Source of the DNA: Phoma sp. XZ068
Lineage: Eukaryota; Ascomycota; Dothideomycetes; Pleosporales; Didymellaceae
NCBI GenBank assembly: GCA_004835665.1
Contig: RBKR01000014.1
Span: 1,302,001-1,366,000 of the forward strand
Direction of reading: 5' to 3'
Length of the DNA: 64,000 nt
Numbering within the stretch: position 1 is the first letter of the stretch; each line of letters begins with the position of its first letter. Below the pieces are notes generated by a model. That model had not been told where the DNA came from, did not search any database, and saw nothing but the letters and a program-made list of their open reading frames with translations. A program made the position numbers and the translations under genes. Positions 22,018 to 32,899 of the stretch are shown in pieces.

Positions 22018-22993
22018 ATGCGTTTTGTTACTCTCGTAGGTGTGCTGATAGCCAGCGTTGCTGCGCATCCTCAAGGAGGCGCATTGCTCGGACTGCCGCT
22101 TGACATTGGAGCTTTGCTCAAGTCTCTGGGACCCGCACCTGAGAATGACCCGAGATTCACACACTTCAAGCCTGCTGGAAGTGGTGATGGTAAGCATACA
22201 TTCTACATAAACAATCCTTGCTGCCGAGGTAACCATTATTACAGTCCGCTCCCCATGCCCTGCACTCAACACTTTGGCCAACCACAACTTTATCCCACAC
22301 AGCGGCAAGGGCAATACCATTCCAATCTTGATCAAAGGTTTCGCGGAAAGCCTCAATATCGGCGCCGATTTCACCACCGCGATCGGCGGTGCGGGCTTGC
22401 TCGCGTCTCCCAACCCCCTCGGCGGCTCCTTCGACCTGTCCGACCTGAACATGCACAACTTTCCCATCGAGCACGACGCCAGCATCTCACGGCAGGACGC
22501 CGCGCTCGGCAACGATCAGGTCTTCTACGACCCTAACTGGCAGCAATACCTCCGCTTTTTCGATGGCAAGACCGTGACTGATGTGCCGACGGCCAGCAAA
22601 GCCAAGTTTGCACGCTACAACGACTCGCTCACCAGAAACCCGGAATTCACATACGGCGTCCGCGAAGCAACCCTCTCGTACGGTGAGAATGCGCTTTACC
22701 TCCAGGCCATGGGCGATCCTGTGAGCGGCAATGCGAAGATCGAATATGTTAGGAAGTTTTTCGAGAACGAGCAGTTGCCGTTCAACCTAGGGTGGCGGCC
22801 GAGCAAAGCGCCCATCACGCTGGCGAGTCTGGGTAACATGGTGGCGCAGTTGTCTGCCAGTAGTCCGCAGCCGATTGCTGAGGGCACGAGGCTCTTGGCT
22901 GATAGTTATAAAGATGTGTTGGTTGCCATTGCAGGGGGAAGGAATATTCTGGCGAATTTGACGCAGGGGATTAGTGAGGCAGTGGGGTTATAG
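22018..22993 (+). CDS. Secreted heme-thiolate peroxidase (chloroperoxidase/peroxygenase family)
   Basis: Extracellular heme-thiolate enzyme that uses H2O2 for halogenation or oxygenation (Peroxidase_2 family). Exons 22018-22189 and 22245-22993 (55-nt intron, phase 1) give 306 residues. The signal peptide is MRFVTLVGVLIASVAA. The proximal heme motif PCPALNTLANHNF is at about 61-73, with Cys62 as the iron ligand, and the distal EHDAS motif is at 133-137. The intron sits just before PCP. The length fits the chloroperoxidase-like or short peroxygenase group. The substrate cannot be predicted; such enzymes are common in plant-associated fungi and in secondary metabolism. Confidence 0.9.
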
Positions 22994-23367
22994 TGCACTA
23001 TATGTTAAGTTGTTGGATGATTCGATGAGTGTCCAATAGCTTTTAAGACGTTTAATTTCTCCATGCTTTTGATCACTCACTCCTTGACCCTATTTCATGC
23101 TTCTGCCGGAGGTATAGTCTTTAGAAATAGGGATGGACAGGGTATGATGATGTGGCAAGATCCGGGAAATGCAGTAACGGCTAGGAAGGCAGCGCGAATT
23201 TATATAGTATCCTTAGGAACAGGGATTGATGCATGATAAGGAAGTGAGGGATTGGTGAAATAAGCCCCACGCGAACAGTACGCTAGGTTAGCGCCAAATG
23301 ACCGTTCTCCGAAAACGAACCATCTCATCGCAACACGACCTCAGCTTATCCATCTTCAATCAAGCTC
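22994..23367. other. Intergenic, no gene seen
   Basis: About 370 bases with an AT-rich patch (TTTATATAGTATCC near 23200) that could serve the downstream regulator. Nothing else was seen. Confidence 0.4.
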
Positions 23368-25438
23368 ATGACTTATCAGTGTTCCGCCTGTGAAAAGGCA
23401 TACTCAACTGCAAGCCATCTGGCTCGGCATAGCATTGCGCGTAAGCTAATGATATTCATACATTTTGTAATACCGTATTTGCACATGAGCTGATGATAGC
23501 TTACTAGACCAGTCTGATAGACAATTCAAGTGTCAGTTCTGCACGAAAAGTTATTTGCGACAGTCAGTAATCCTTAATGGGACGTCCACGTTGATCTTGA
23601 GACTTTAGCAGGGATGTTGCATGTCGGCATTCTGAAAGATGCCCAAAACGTCATGGACAACCAGTAATCCGACAGCAAGGACGTGGCCAACCTCGGAAGG
23701 CTTGCAATAGATGTGCAGGCGCTAAGATATCATGTAACAAAGCCAGTCCATGTGTTGCCTGTATCAAGGTTGGGGCGCAGTGCTCGTACAGTCGTCTCAC
23801 ATCGAACCAAAGAACACCGGTGACTACCTACGCATCTCATCGCCCTGAAGTTCCACTGGGCAAGGATGGTGAAGCCTCAACCAAAAATGGTACCTTAGAA
23901 AGCCATGACCTCCGAACCCAGGCAACCACATCTGATTCCCTGGGTGCTGCTAGTCGCGTACCGTTCCTTCTCAGCTACACCTCAGCTGAAGCTGGGAACC
24001 CGAAGGACTTCGCGCGCGCTCTTGAAACCTCGAGGAGCGACTCTGAAAGGACTGCTATGGAGGATGAACCGGATGCAGATAACTTATTTTATCGCCCTTT
24101 CCCGACACTAGCGCCATTCCTAGGGGCCGAAATGTTTGCGTTCGACATATTCGACATGCCAACGCAAAGCGAATTCGTTTCCGAAGTACAAGATGATGTG
24201 TTTCAGCTTCGTATAGTTGACTTGATTGACTTTCTGAAGAGTTCTGGCGGATCATCATTTTCTTCTTCACAGGACGCAGTCGCCTCGCTAGTAACACCCT
24301 CCAACCTGGCACTCTGTGTGGAAAATTTCTTCCAGTACGCATACAGACATGCCCCAATAGTTCACAGATCGTCCTTCAATGTTGGAAACACCGAGCTCCC
24401 ACTTCTACTCTCAATCTTCATTGTTGGCGCTCTCTGGTCACACCCTCGAGACACGTATTTTATGGTACTCGATACGATTGAATTGGCTGAAAGGTGCATT
24501 TTTGAATGCGATCTATTCAGGAAGTTACGAGGCAACGATGTCAAAAACGTTACTGTGTCTTCACCGGGCATCTTACCCCTCGTACAGGCTGCTACCCTGT
24601 TAGTTTCGACCAGCTTTGCTTTCCCCGACCCTGATCATCGGCAACGATTCCGCAGTCAAAGATTCTCTGATCTCATATCAGTCACCCGGTTGCTTAGAGG
24701 TGACGCCGCACAATGTCGCCCTAAGCAGGCAGATATCGTTACTCCTTTTGACTGGACCGAATATATTGTTCAGGAATCTTACAATCGGTAAGTACATCGC
24801 AGGACTCTTACTGTCAACCTGCTGAACCATTAATCAGGGTCAAATACTATATATACCTGCTGGATTGTCATGCTTCCCTGCTTTATGCCATACTCCCGCG
24901 CATACCAGTCTCGGAGATGCAAGTTGGTCTGCCTTCAGATGAATCTGCTTTTGTGGCGGATGACGCTGAGGCCTGTCGAGTTCAACTGCTATGCACTCAA
25001 TCTCACTTGCGACTCAGTCTTGTCAATGTTGTGCAGATGCTCATGGCGAGTGATCCGATGAGCTCACAACTGTCAAACTTGTCGGCATTTTCGCTATTCT
25101 TGACAATAGGCGGTTCGTTCTCCCCTCACCTAAAGTAACGTTCCGTTAGCTAACGTACATTCCAAGCCCTTCAATCTATGATTTTCACAGCAAAGACACA
25201 ATTGATTGAGGTTTCTCAGTCAGAGCGTTTCCATCGTGCACTTGCTCGCTGGAAGGAGATTTGGGATCACTCGCAGAAGACCCGAGCTTCATCGAGACAA
25301 AGTGGATTTATGGTCCATGCGGAAGAAGTTTGGCTTCTGGCGCACAAGGTTCTAAAGGCTGATGTGTCGAAATTGGTGCCGAGGTTCGGAGTCAGTGACA
25401 TGAAGCAGACGAGACGATGGTTGACGGAGCTGGAGTGA
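23368..25438 (+). CDS. Hybrid C2H2 + Zn2Cys6 transcription factor
   Basis: Nuclear regulator with two DNA-binding modules. Five exons (23368-23440, 23508-23562, 23612-24787, 24838-25112, 25167-25438) join in phase to 616 residues. Zinc finger 1 has C5, C8, H21 and H25; H25 is made only by the exon 1/2 junction, which supports the model. Finger 2 has C33, C36, H49 and C53, with the junction to exon 3 inside it. A Zn2Cys6 cluster follows (C74, C77, C84, C90, C93, C100; spacing 2-6-5-2-6). The rest is a helical fungal_trans-like region, with FFQYAYRHAPIVHRSSF near its start and a C terminus containing RALARWKEIWD and EEVWLLAHK. Its neighbour downstream is the complex I subunit, 310 bases away in the same orientation. 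It could be that gene's regulator or the relic regulator of a lost cluster. Confidence 0.9.
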
Positions 25439-25641
25439 TCCTCACGCATATCGCTTCCCTGTGCAAGGGAATTTCAATTGTCTCCCTCAGTATTTGCATC
25501 CGCAATGCAGTATTGGCTCACTGGTCTCCTCCGTTGCAAAGTTCCCGAGTCGGAGAAAACCCACCAACAAGCGAAGGAGCTGACCTGTCCGGAGAAAACC
25601 CACACGGGACAACCAGCCTACTATTGGCTGAGATTTGCTTG

Positions 25642-25648
25642 TATAAAA
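25642..25648 (+). promoter_or_regulatory. TATA box and inverted CCAAT before the PSST gene
   Basis: TATAAAA lies about 100 bases before ATG 25749. An ATTGG motif (inverted CCAAT) sits about 15 bases upstream of it. The 310-base gap between the regulator and this gene is otherwise featureless. Confidence 0.5.
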
Positions 25649-25748
25649 CCAGCTAGCATGTCAACAAGGTGGACTGTAAATTGTTTATTCCCATCATTTT
25701 ATCCCTTCAAATTCTCTTGCTATCCTCCTTGCTGTCCTCTTTCTCGCC

Positions 25749-26533
25749 ATGCTTCGACAATCCCTTCGTAAAGGTTGGTGTGAACAAATTTTGCTAAGGA
25801 CCTCGATCTTACTGACTATTTCAAACAGCTTGCTTCCAATTGAGGCATTGGAAAAACAGGCAAGCCGATAGCACTTTCCGGCCTCTCCTTGCGATGACTT
25901 CGAAGTCACCTACGCGACTAGCAATTGCGATTCGACATAATTCCACAGGGCAAACAATGGCGACTTCTCCATCAACTGAAAGAAAGCCCTTGGGTGTCGT
26001 GGAGTACGCATTGTGAGAACTCCATTATCTCAAGTAGCACTCCGTGCAGGCAACACTGACCAGAGCCTCGCCCAAACACTAGAACAACACTGGACGAGAT
26101 AGTCAATTGGGCTCGCCAATCGTCCGTCTGGCCGCTAAGTTTCGGACTTGCTTGCTGCAGCATAGAAATGATGCACGTTTCAATGCCTCGATACGACCAA
26201 GACCGCCTCGGCATTATCTTTCGCGCTTCACCCCGGCAGGCGGACATCATGATCGTCGCAGGCACTGTCACAAATAAGATGGGACCAGCTGTTCGTCTGT
26301 GCTATGATCAAATGCCGGATCCAAAGTGGGTAATCAGCATGGGAAGCTGTGCCAATAGTGGAGGTTACTATCATTATAGCTACGCGGTTGTCAGGGGGGT
26401 GGATCGCATCTTGCCAGTCGATGTATATGTGCCCGGGTGTCCACCGACAGCAGAAGCGCTACTCTATGGGGTGTTCCAATTACAGAAGAAGATGAGAAAG
26501 ACAAAGGTTACCAGGATGTGGTACCGAAAGTGA
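25749..26533 (+). CDS. NDUFS7: Divergent mitochondrial complex I PSST/NuoB subunit
   Basis: Core subunit of NADH:ubiquinone oxidoreductase. It carries iron-sulfur cluster N2 and forms part of the quinone pocket. Exons 25749-25773, 25829-26012 and 26083-26533 join in phase to 219 residues, the usual fungal length. Residues 1-50 are basic and Ser-rich (MLRQSLRK, LAIAIRHNST), a plausible mitochondrial presequence. All four cluster ligands are present: tandem Cys94-Cys95 in GLACCSIEMM, Cys159 in GSCANSGG, Cys189 in PGCPPT. Several positions I know as nearly invariant differ, for example NSGGYY for NGGGYY, RGVDRILPVDVY for RGCDRIVPVDIY, and PAVRLCYDQ for PALRQVYDQ. The frame is intact with no stops. 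It sits among accessory and decaying genes, which suggests a second copy. If it is the only copy, it is simply fast-evolving. Confidence 0.9.
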
Positions 26534-26849
26534 TAATCATGTTCACAGTCCCTCAGGGTACCCATCCGACCCATTTGGGATGGGGTCTTTTCAGATCAGT
26601 AATGGCGATGGCAACTGTGGTGAAGACTGAGGATTGGATAGAATAAAGGTAACTTCTCTCCCGGTTTGTGTATTCCATCGGCCAGTCAGTATGTATCAAA
26701 AGGTGTGTCCTTATTGAGATGTTTACTCTGTGTGAGCCTTCGTCTGTCGCATGCATAGTAGACTGGGGGCAGAGTAAGCATGTATGTTTACAACATACTG
26801 TGTAGACCAATATATAACCACGCGGAGTCCTTTCTAGATGCGGCGTGTA

Positions 26850-27650
26850 AAATTCACAGCAACTGGCTTCGTGGTCTCGAGGAGCGTGGGCATATACACC
26901 ATTGGGGTTTCAGTTCCACTTCAAAAAACGACCAATCTATATCGTAGCATTGTCCAGTATATTTGGCATTGCAAGTTTCGTTGGGCCGATCTTAGGTGGT
27001 GTACTCACAGACAGAGCTAGGTAGCCAAACCTCATGTTCATTGCCAGATATACTGCTAACCAATTGCACAGGTGGCGTTTTGCTTTTAGTTGAACCTAAA
27101 TTTGGCGGCGTGTCATTATCTGTAGCGTGTTTCTTCTTTAGAAAACCTGCGCGGCAATACCAACACATGAGCTTCAAAGCTTGGATGAACAGGTTGACAT
27201 TCTGGGGCTCTCTTTCTGATCTGCGCCATTGTTTTTCTGCTTCCTGCTCTGCAGTGGGGCGGAACAACCTATACTTGGAGTAATTCTAGAGTTTGCTGCA
27301 TACTGCTCAGTTGTTTCCTGATAATTATGGTTTTTATCATCATGCAGTTTCACAAAAAGGAGCGGGCTCCTATTCCGAGTGGCGCGATTCCCATCTCCCC
27401 ATCGCGCAAAACATTTCTGTAAACAGTCTCAAGGGCGAAGTCCCTAATATAAGCTAGGGCTAGTCCTAAACGTAGTTATAGGAGCCGGTGCAACGTTTGT
27501 GCGGCAAATTGTGCCGACGAAGATGCTCGAGCGCGTGCTGATTGCATATACAAACGTGATTGTAAGCGCGTTGGCGCTCACCATCGCTTTGGGAGGCCTA
27601 GAATTCCTCATGAGTTAGAATATAGAGCGGAAGAGTGTAAAAGGAAGAGT
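26850..27650 (+). pseudogene. Decayed DHA14-type MFS drug exporter
   Basis: Pieces of a 14-helix drug:H+ antiporter lie in order on the plus strand: SVGIYTIGVSVPLQK, then in another frame KRPIY.. and IASFVGPILGGVLTDRARWR, then after a likely intron a stretch with several stops, ELQSLDEQVDILGL, ALQWGGTTYTWSNSR, and near 27485-27640 FVRQIVPTKMLERVL .. ERKSVKGK, which is the family's C terminus. A frameshift lies in the A-run near 26926. TGA, TAA and TAG stops interrupt the middle. About half the expected length, covering several helices, is missing between 27420 and 27480. This was an efflux pump and cannot be functional now. It lies just downstream of the PSST gene. Confidence 0.8.
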
Positions 27651-29606
27651 ATGATGGGTGGTGGTGCTGCATGGGCCATTTACAAAATCGTTGAAGCAAC
27701 ACAGCGGCTTATGCATGTCTGGACGGGTCCGAACCGAGTGGCATCAGAAGTTAATACTAAAAGATCTCCTCCAGCCCTATAGTTCTCTATTAGACCATGA
27801 GAATTCATCATCGCTGTTTGAATTTATGGAGTTTAGTCACGTGCCCTTGTCGGACCGAGGTACGTGGAATCGCGCACAAACAAGGGTAATAATCCCTTTT
27901 GATCCGAAGGTTGAAAATAGTCAATGGCCTAAATCCGATGATAGTTCCGGCAAGTTTGTTCGCAACGGACTACTGACGATGTCGTCGACTGGGAAAGTGG
28001 GCATGTCAGCAGCCACCACACGGCTGGCTCACATCTTACGTTAAGCCTTAATCATGTCTTTCATATAGAAATCATCAAAATTCAGAACTACACTTCGTTG
28101 CCTGTTTGCGATATGTATATGGCCAAGGATCTCGAGATAAGCAACCTCTTACCTCATCATGCTCCGCATTATCCGCAAATCTATCGCGTCTCGCCTTCAA
28201 CACTGATTCCTGATTTCATGTGACGTTATCTGGGGACGCAGTGGAATCAATGTACTCATGCCGACTTTGACAACTTTACATCGATGCGTATGAAGCTGGC
28301 GTAGGGTTGTTGTATAAAGCACAGTTCCCCACCCCCCTGCATTGTTCACAATTGCTCAAGATTTGATCCCAACTATCATTCCTCATCATGGTCAAATTCA
28401 ATACGCTCAAGCCATCCTTGACTGTGCTTTGCATGATAGCAAACCTTTCATCATGTTCTGTCGCAAGGCTCCTGTCCTTACCCGTTCGCCCACATTGGCT
28501 GCATGGTTATGTATTAGATCAATAAATGGCGATTGGCGAATGGCTATTTAGGTACCTAGATACAGGCGGCCACGTTCGTTAATTTGCGGGGAGGTTTTTT
28601 ACAAGAGAGATTTGGTACTATTTCGTGCCTATGATGATATTAAAGTGACGATCTATTCCAGAACTTGAACCGTGTGTTTTCGTGTGACTGTTTACTATGT
28701 TTGACGTCGGTGGCCTAAGAGCCACATCGTCACTTCCGAAGATTCCAAGCACAACAATGGACTCGTTGACAGGCCACGCAATTTCTCTTAGCAGCAGATC
28801 TGGTTATTCAGTTCGGTCGCGCTGTCTGATGCGTTCTAGAATCGTGAAAATCTGTTGTTGCAACGCCAATGACGCAAGTATTGGCCCTGGCGAACTACTT
28901 TAGCGCAGGCTTCTGCCGACATCCGAGAAAGCGAGTGTGGAGTGAAGTTCTCCTCGGGAAGCGCACCAGGGCAGTAACAAGAACAGCCCCTCTTTCTTGT
29001 TGACTATTCCCAAGATGTCATTTACGCGCCAGATGGTTGAGCCACTATGGACCCCTATGTACGAAATTGACGCCATGATGCAGGATACTTCCAGCCACTG
29101 ATGACAAGCTTGCGCCGACGAAGCTTGGATGGAAGCTTGGGAAGCTTAGCTTCCAGTTCTGGCGAGCTATGCCCAGGGTCCAGCCCAAAGCGGAAAAGTG
29201 TACCACCTGTTTGGAACGAGTCCCAAAGTGCGGGAGATCTTCCGAATATCAGACACTGTACTTGCTGGGATTTCCATCAGCGGCTGAGAAGCCTCGATCA
29301 CGTTGGCTCTCGGCAACTACTCCGGACATCATCAACATCGCCGGTTGTAAACATCTGGTAGTGTCAGCGGCTATTCGCGTTCGCTAGTTACACTGCAGAT
29401 CCAGACATTCACGCTTCCTTACAGTGCAGATCAAAACCTTAACGTTTAGTTTGATGATGTGACTGTCGCTTACAACGCCTTCCTTCCCTTCTCAGTGGGC
29501 CGTGTTCGCCGTCGTCGAACCTTTGTATACACGTCGAACGTGGTCTAGACGGTGAATAACATCATCTCACAGTTGCGAGGTGGAACATGCAAACGACCGC
29601 AACGTC
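27651..29606. other. Gene-poor stretch, no supported gene
   Basis: About 2 kb with only fragmentary frames. The largest (27658-28044, plus) has no family resemblance that I can name. A short frame near 29169-29270 contains CTTCLERVPKCG and looks like a scrap of a Cys-rich protein, but it lacks the spacing of a Zn2Cys6 cluster. This is probably decayed sequence following the dead exporter. Confidence 0.4.
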
Positions 29607-29614
29607 TATAAGTA
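29607..29614 (+). promoter_or_regulatory. TATA-like element of the small secreted protein gene
   Basis: TATAAGTA stands about 155 bases before ATG 29770. The 5' leader between them is A/C-rich. Confidence 0.35.
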
Positions 29615-29769
29615 GGCCTTAGAGGTCACTGTTGTCCATCATCAAACAATCAATAATCATTCAGCAAGACAACACTTCGATCAGCTCTTCTTCGCACTGC
29701 GATTCTTTGTTACGCGCAATCAAACGTATCCACAATTTCATTTCAAAAGCCAGCACTCCAAAACCAAAA

Positions 29770-30189
29770 ATGCCTTCTGCTACCAAGACTATTCTCACTC
29801 TCATCCTCCTCACGGCTGCCTCAGCCATGCCCACTCCCCAGCTGGCTGGCGAGGGCGCACTTGCTGATAGCCTCTTCTCCAGTACCGACAACGGTGTTGG
29901 TTACGGAATCGAGAATGCTGAAGACAACACCGCAGGCCTGGTTGCAGGCCTCAGAGGTGGTGCACCCGCTGCGCCTGCGCCTGCTCGTCGCCAGCTTGAC
30001 AAGATCAGCAACGGCTTCCAAACTCTCTCCAACTCTGCTGGTACCGGTGGCTCTACTACTAGCCTCACCAACTCCCTCGACAACATCGATGGAGATCTTA
30101 CTTCCGGCGCGGCCAACCTTGGTGCCAGCGGCGGAGCAATGGAGGAAGGTACCTTGGAGTCTGCTGGCTCCGCAGTCCCTCGTCACTAA
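29770..30189 (+). CDS. Small secreted Ala/Gly/Ser-rich protein with Kex2-like site
   Basis: A 139-residue protein. The open frame reaches further upstream, but MPSATKTILTLILLTAASA (1-19) is a textbook signal peptide and sets the start. The mature part is rich in Gly, Ala, Ser, Asn and Thr, has no cysteine, and repeats acidic-small patterns (DNGVGYG, LDNIDGDLTSG). A dibasic Arg73-Arg74, in APARRQLDK, is a candidate Kex2 cleavage site separating a propeptide-like first half from a 65-residue second half. There are no introns. It is not a hydrophobin (no Cys pattern). The function is unknown; a cell-wall or apoplastic role is possible. Confidence 0.75.
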   Translation: MPSATKTILTLILLTAASAMPTPQLAGEGALADSLFSSTDNGVGYGIENAEDNTAGLVAGLRGGAPAAPAPARRQLDKISNGFQTLSNSAGTGGSTTSLTNSLDNIDGDLTSGAANLGASGGAMEEGTLESAGSAVPRH

Positions 30190-31678
30190 AGGATCAAAAG
30201 TCGGATTGATGCTAGGTAGCTGGAACATCGTGTTGTTTGTGATTTCTGATTGTTGACCTTGGTTATTCTAAACCCCTTGATGAGTAATAAGCGTTACCGT
30301 TTCTGCGGGTTGTCGTAATTGGGCGATGCTGTTCCTGAGCGTTCACGTTAAAAACCTGTAAACTAATAATTCATTGGCCATTTTATTTCTATCAAATCAA
30401 TAAGTTTGAATTTAAACGTTACCAGGCCTATATTGGAACTAGTTCCGCTACCTCATTCTGCAGAACAAGCTATATATGACGACTATGACTCCGGGCAACC
30501 AAGTTACTGAGCGCAGCCAAGCTCAGTTGCAAACTGGTATATGATATGCGCAGTCGTTAGGTAGTAAACTAGGCATTTGTAGAAGACTTTGAATCCGAAA
30601 TTCTGACTCTTGTTGCATATCCCATGGGGTAGCCTCGATCGTCAATGTTACCGGTACATCGTTAGAGAACACACCGCAAAATAAGCATGACCGTCAAACT
30701 TTGGCCAAAAGTTCGAGGGCCCATTACCTGGATGCTTATACTCGTCATGCACATTATCTTAGCTACAATCTCCTTTGTCTGTATGTTCAAACCCCGACTG
30801 TGACATATCGATATATTGAAGAAAGTGCAAATTATGCCGTTGTGCCTTAACGCCCACGCAAGATTTTTAGTTCTGTTCTGTTGCCACCGCCGCATTGGCC
30901 CAGGTGGATATACCGCAGCTCTACAGCAGTAGGTGACTTTCAAGAGCATTGGCATTTTTGCTTTTCCTCATGACCAGCCAGCCATAGTCGCGCGCTCCAG
31001 TTCCTTGGTCACTTCTCCTGGCTCTGGAGGGAGGATTAGGACCACATTATCTAATGAACATACTCCTCTATCTATAAGTCTACTAATGACTGAGATCTGT
31101 CCAAAATACTTTCAAAAGTATCGGGTTAGGTCAAGCGCAGAAGCAGGAGGTACGAACAACTTTTCTACAAGTTCCTTGAAGAATTAGCGTAATCTCGGTT
31201 GCTGGAGTGTCCATACTTCCTAATATCTCCCAAGCCAAGACTGAAAGTCCGTCAATGACATTACCTATGAACCTCTACATCGTGCCACAAGATTATTCGG
31301 GAGCCTTATCTTTTCTTTCAGTGGGACGAGCTGATTGGAAACTTCTAAACCTACGCTGATCCCGATTACAATCAGAGCCTCTCCCATAAGACCACGACAG
31401 ATCTACATGGCTGAGGGAGTAATTTAACGACAGTGCTCAATAACGTACAGATATCCGCCCCACTAAGGAAACATTATCATACCATAACATTTCCAAGAAG
31501 GACGTGACAGTTTTCAAATCTTGTGGCGACCTGGTCGCTGGCGATTTCCCAGTCTTTTATAGTGTAAAAGCACCTCATAGAGGCACGAAAGATTAGTTGT
31601 GGATAATTTCACTCGTAGAGAAAAGAGGAATGTGAACAGTAGTTTTAGCACATACCTTCTTTTTATCTACAAGGCACT
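30190..31678. other. Intergenic, no supported gene
   Basis: About 1.5 kb. A short plus-strand frame near 30687-30805 encodes a hydrophobic stretch (WMLILVMHIILATISFVC) ending in a stop. I cannot extend it by splicing. Otherwise nothing. Confidence 0.4.
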
Positions 31679-32899
31679 CTAAAGTATGGCGACGGCACCT
31701 GGCGGACTTGCTACCCCGCCAGTCAAGTTTAGCGGGATACTGCAAAAGAAGAAACTCCACTTCTGTAGCCCTTTGCACCGCTCTGCTAGCCTCTCAAGAT
31801 CGAAACTTTCACCAATTGGACAGCCCCAGCCGCTCAACAGTACCTCGTGCAGAGACAAACCATATTCGTTTCCTCGGGTACTGGGCCATGCTTCATATGC
31901 CACTGTATCGCTCGCCACAGCCGCGAAGGCATTGCTCCAGTGCCATTCCATCATCTCCCGGCTTGCTTCGATACCAATGCTGGAACGTATTGTTCTATGC
32001 GGTAATTGAGCCTTTTGCCCTACTGATAAACGAGTAAAAGTAGCTAGCCATCCAGTCCTGACAAGGAGAACATCTGCAGGCTGAAAAGTCGTGCCTTGAG
32101 CGGCAGCAACGGCCAGTAGATCCGAAAGGGGAATTTGATAAGGTATTGCAGAGAATGGATCAAAGTCAATCTCTTGTGCGGACGCCCAAGTCGCCCAGTC
32201 AAGTAGAATACCTCGAGCACTGATCGTTTTCTTTGCTACATCTGCGCACATTGTCAGTTCAACTTGCGAACTGAGAACTGTTCAGAGCAGCGACGCGGCT
32301 GTTAATTTACAAACGCAAAAAAGGTCATCAAAAATCGTACTTTGTATCCCAAGTTTCTCGTTAGCTGTAGCGCCAGATATATCGTCCTGCGTAACGCCAT
32401 TATAGTATTCCTGAGTCTTTTGGTATGGATAGTGGCGTAAGCCATCCCAATGCTTGAACCTTGGGTATTAATATTCAGCTACGATGATAAAGATCAGTAC
32501 TTTAACAATAATCGCGCATGTTGTCTTACCTCGTCGTCATTAGCATGGCCTTTGGCGATAATTTTATGTACACAGGGCCTGCGCACAGGATTCATAGGCT
32601 GTGGGAAGGCCTGGAGTTCTAGTCTGCAGATCTCACAGAATCGTCAGTAATGTCTTCGTTTAAGGTAGAAGATAAACCAACGCTAAGGGTATTGTCTCTC
32701 CTTGCTCCACTTCCCTCAAAGCCGACTTCACTGTATCTGAGGTCAAGAGATTCAGCGTGCCGAGCTCATCTGTATCACCCCATAGGCCCCATGCTGAAAC
32801 CGGGGGGTGCTTATAGTGAAGTGGCAAGGCCGAAAAGCTGGTCTTTAGGCGTTGTTGCCATCGTGTATCTGCTGAAGAGTTGTCATACGAAGACGCCAT
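31679..32899 (-). pseudogene. Cyclase-family metal hydrolase with one frameshift
   Basis: Member of the cyclase/kynurenine-formamidase-like family (PF04199), amide or lactone hydrolases. Four exons fit: 32899-32682, 32623-32530, 32478-32341 and 32241-31679, with introns of 58, 51 and 99 nt. Motifs in order are WGDTDELGTLNLLT, PLALELQAFPQPMNP across junction 1, HANDDE, then NTQGSS followed by HWDGLRHYPYQ, LGIQNVAKKTISARG across junction 3, PADVLLVRTGW, and ending GGVASPPGAVAIL. Between NTQGSS and HWDGLRH (about 32452-32456) the reading frame changes. Exon 3 is one base too short for the flanking phases, consistent with a single-base deletion inside the most conserved metal-site block. The remainder is intact, so this is a recent break or a sequence error. 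It sits at one edge of the catabolic cluster. Confidence 0.8.

Noticed and set aside
27658..28044. 128-codon plus-strand frame as a possible oxidoreductase
   Set aside because: No cofactor motif or family signature could be found; left as unexplained sequence.
29169..29270. Cys-containing frame as a Zn2Cys6 cluster
   Set aside because: Only three cysteines with wrong spacing and no downstream regulator sequence.
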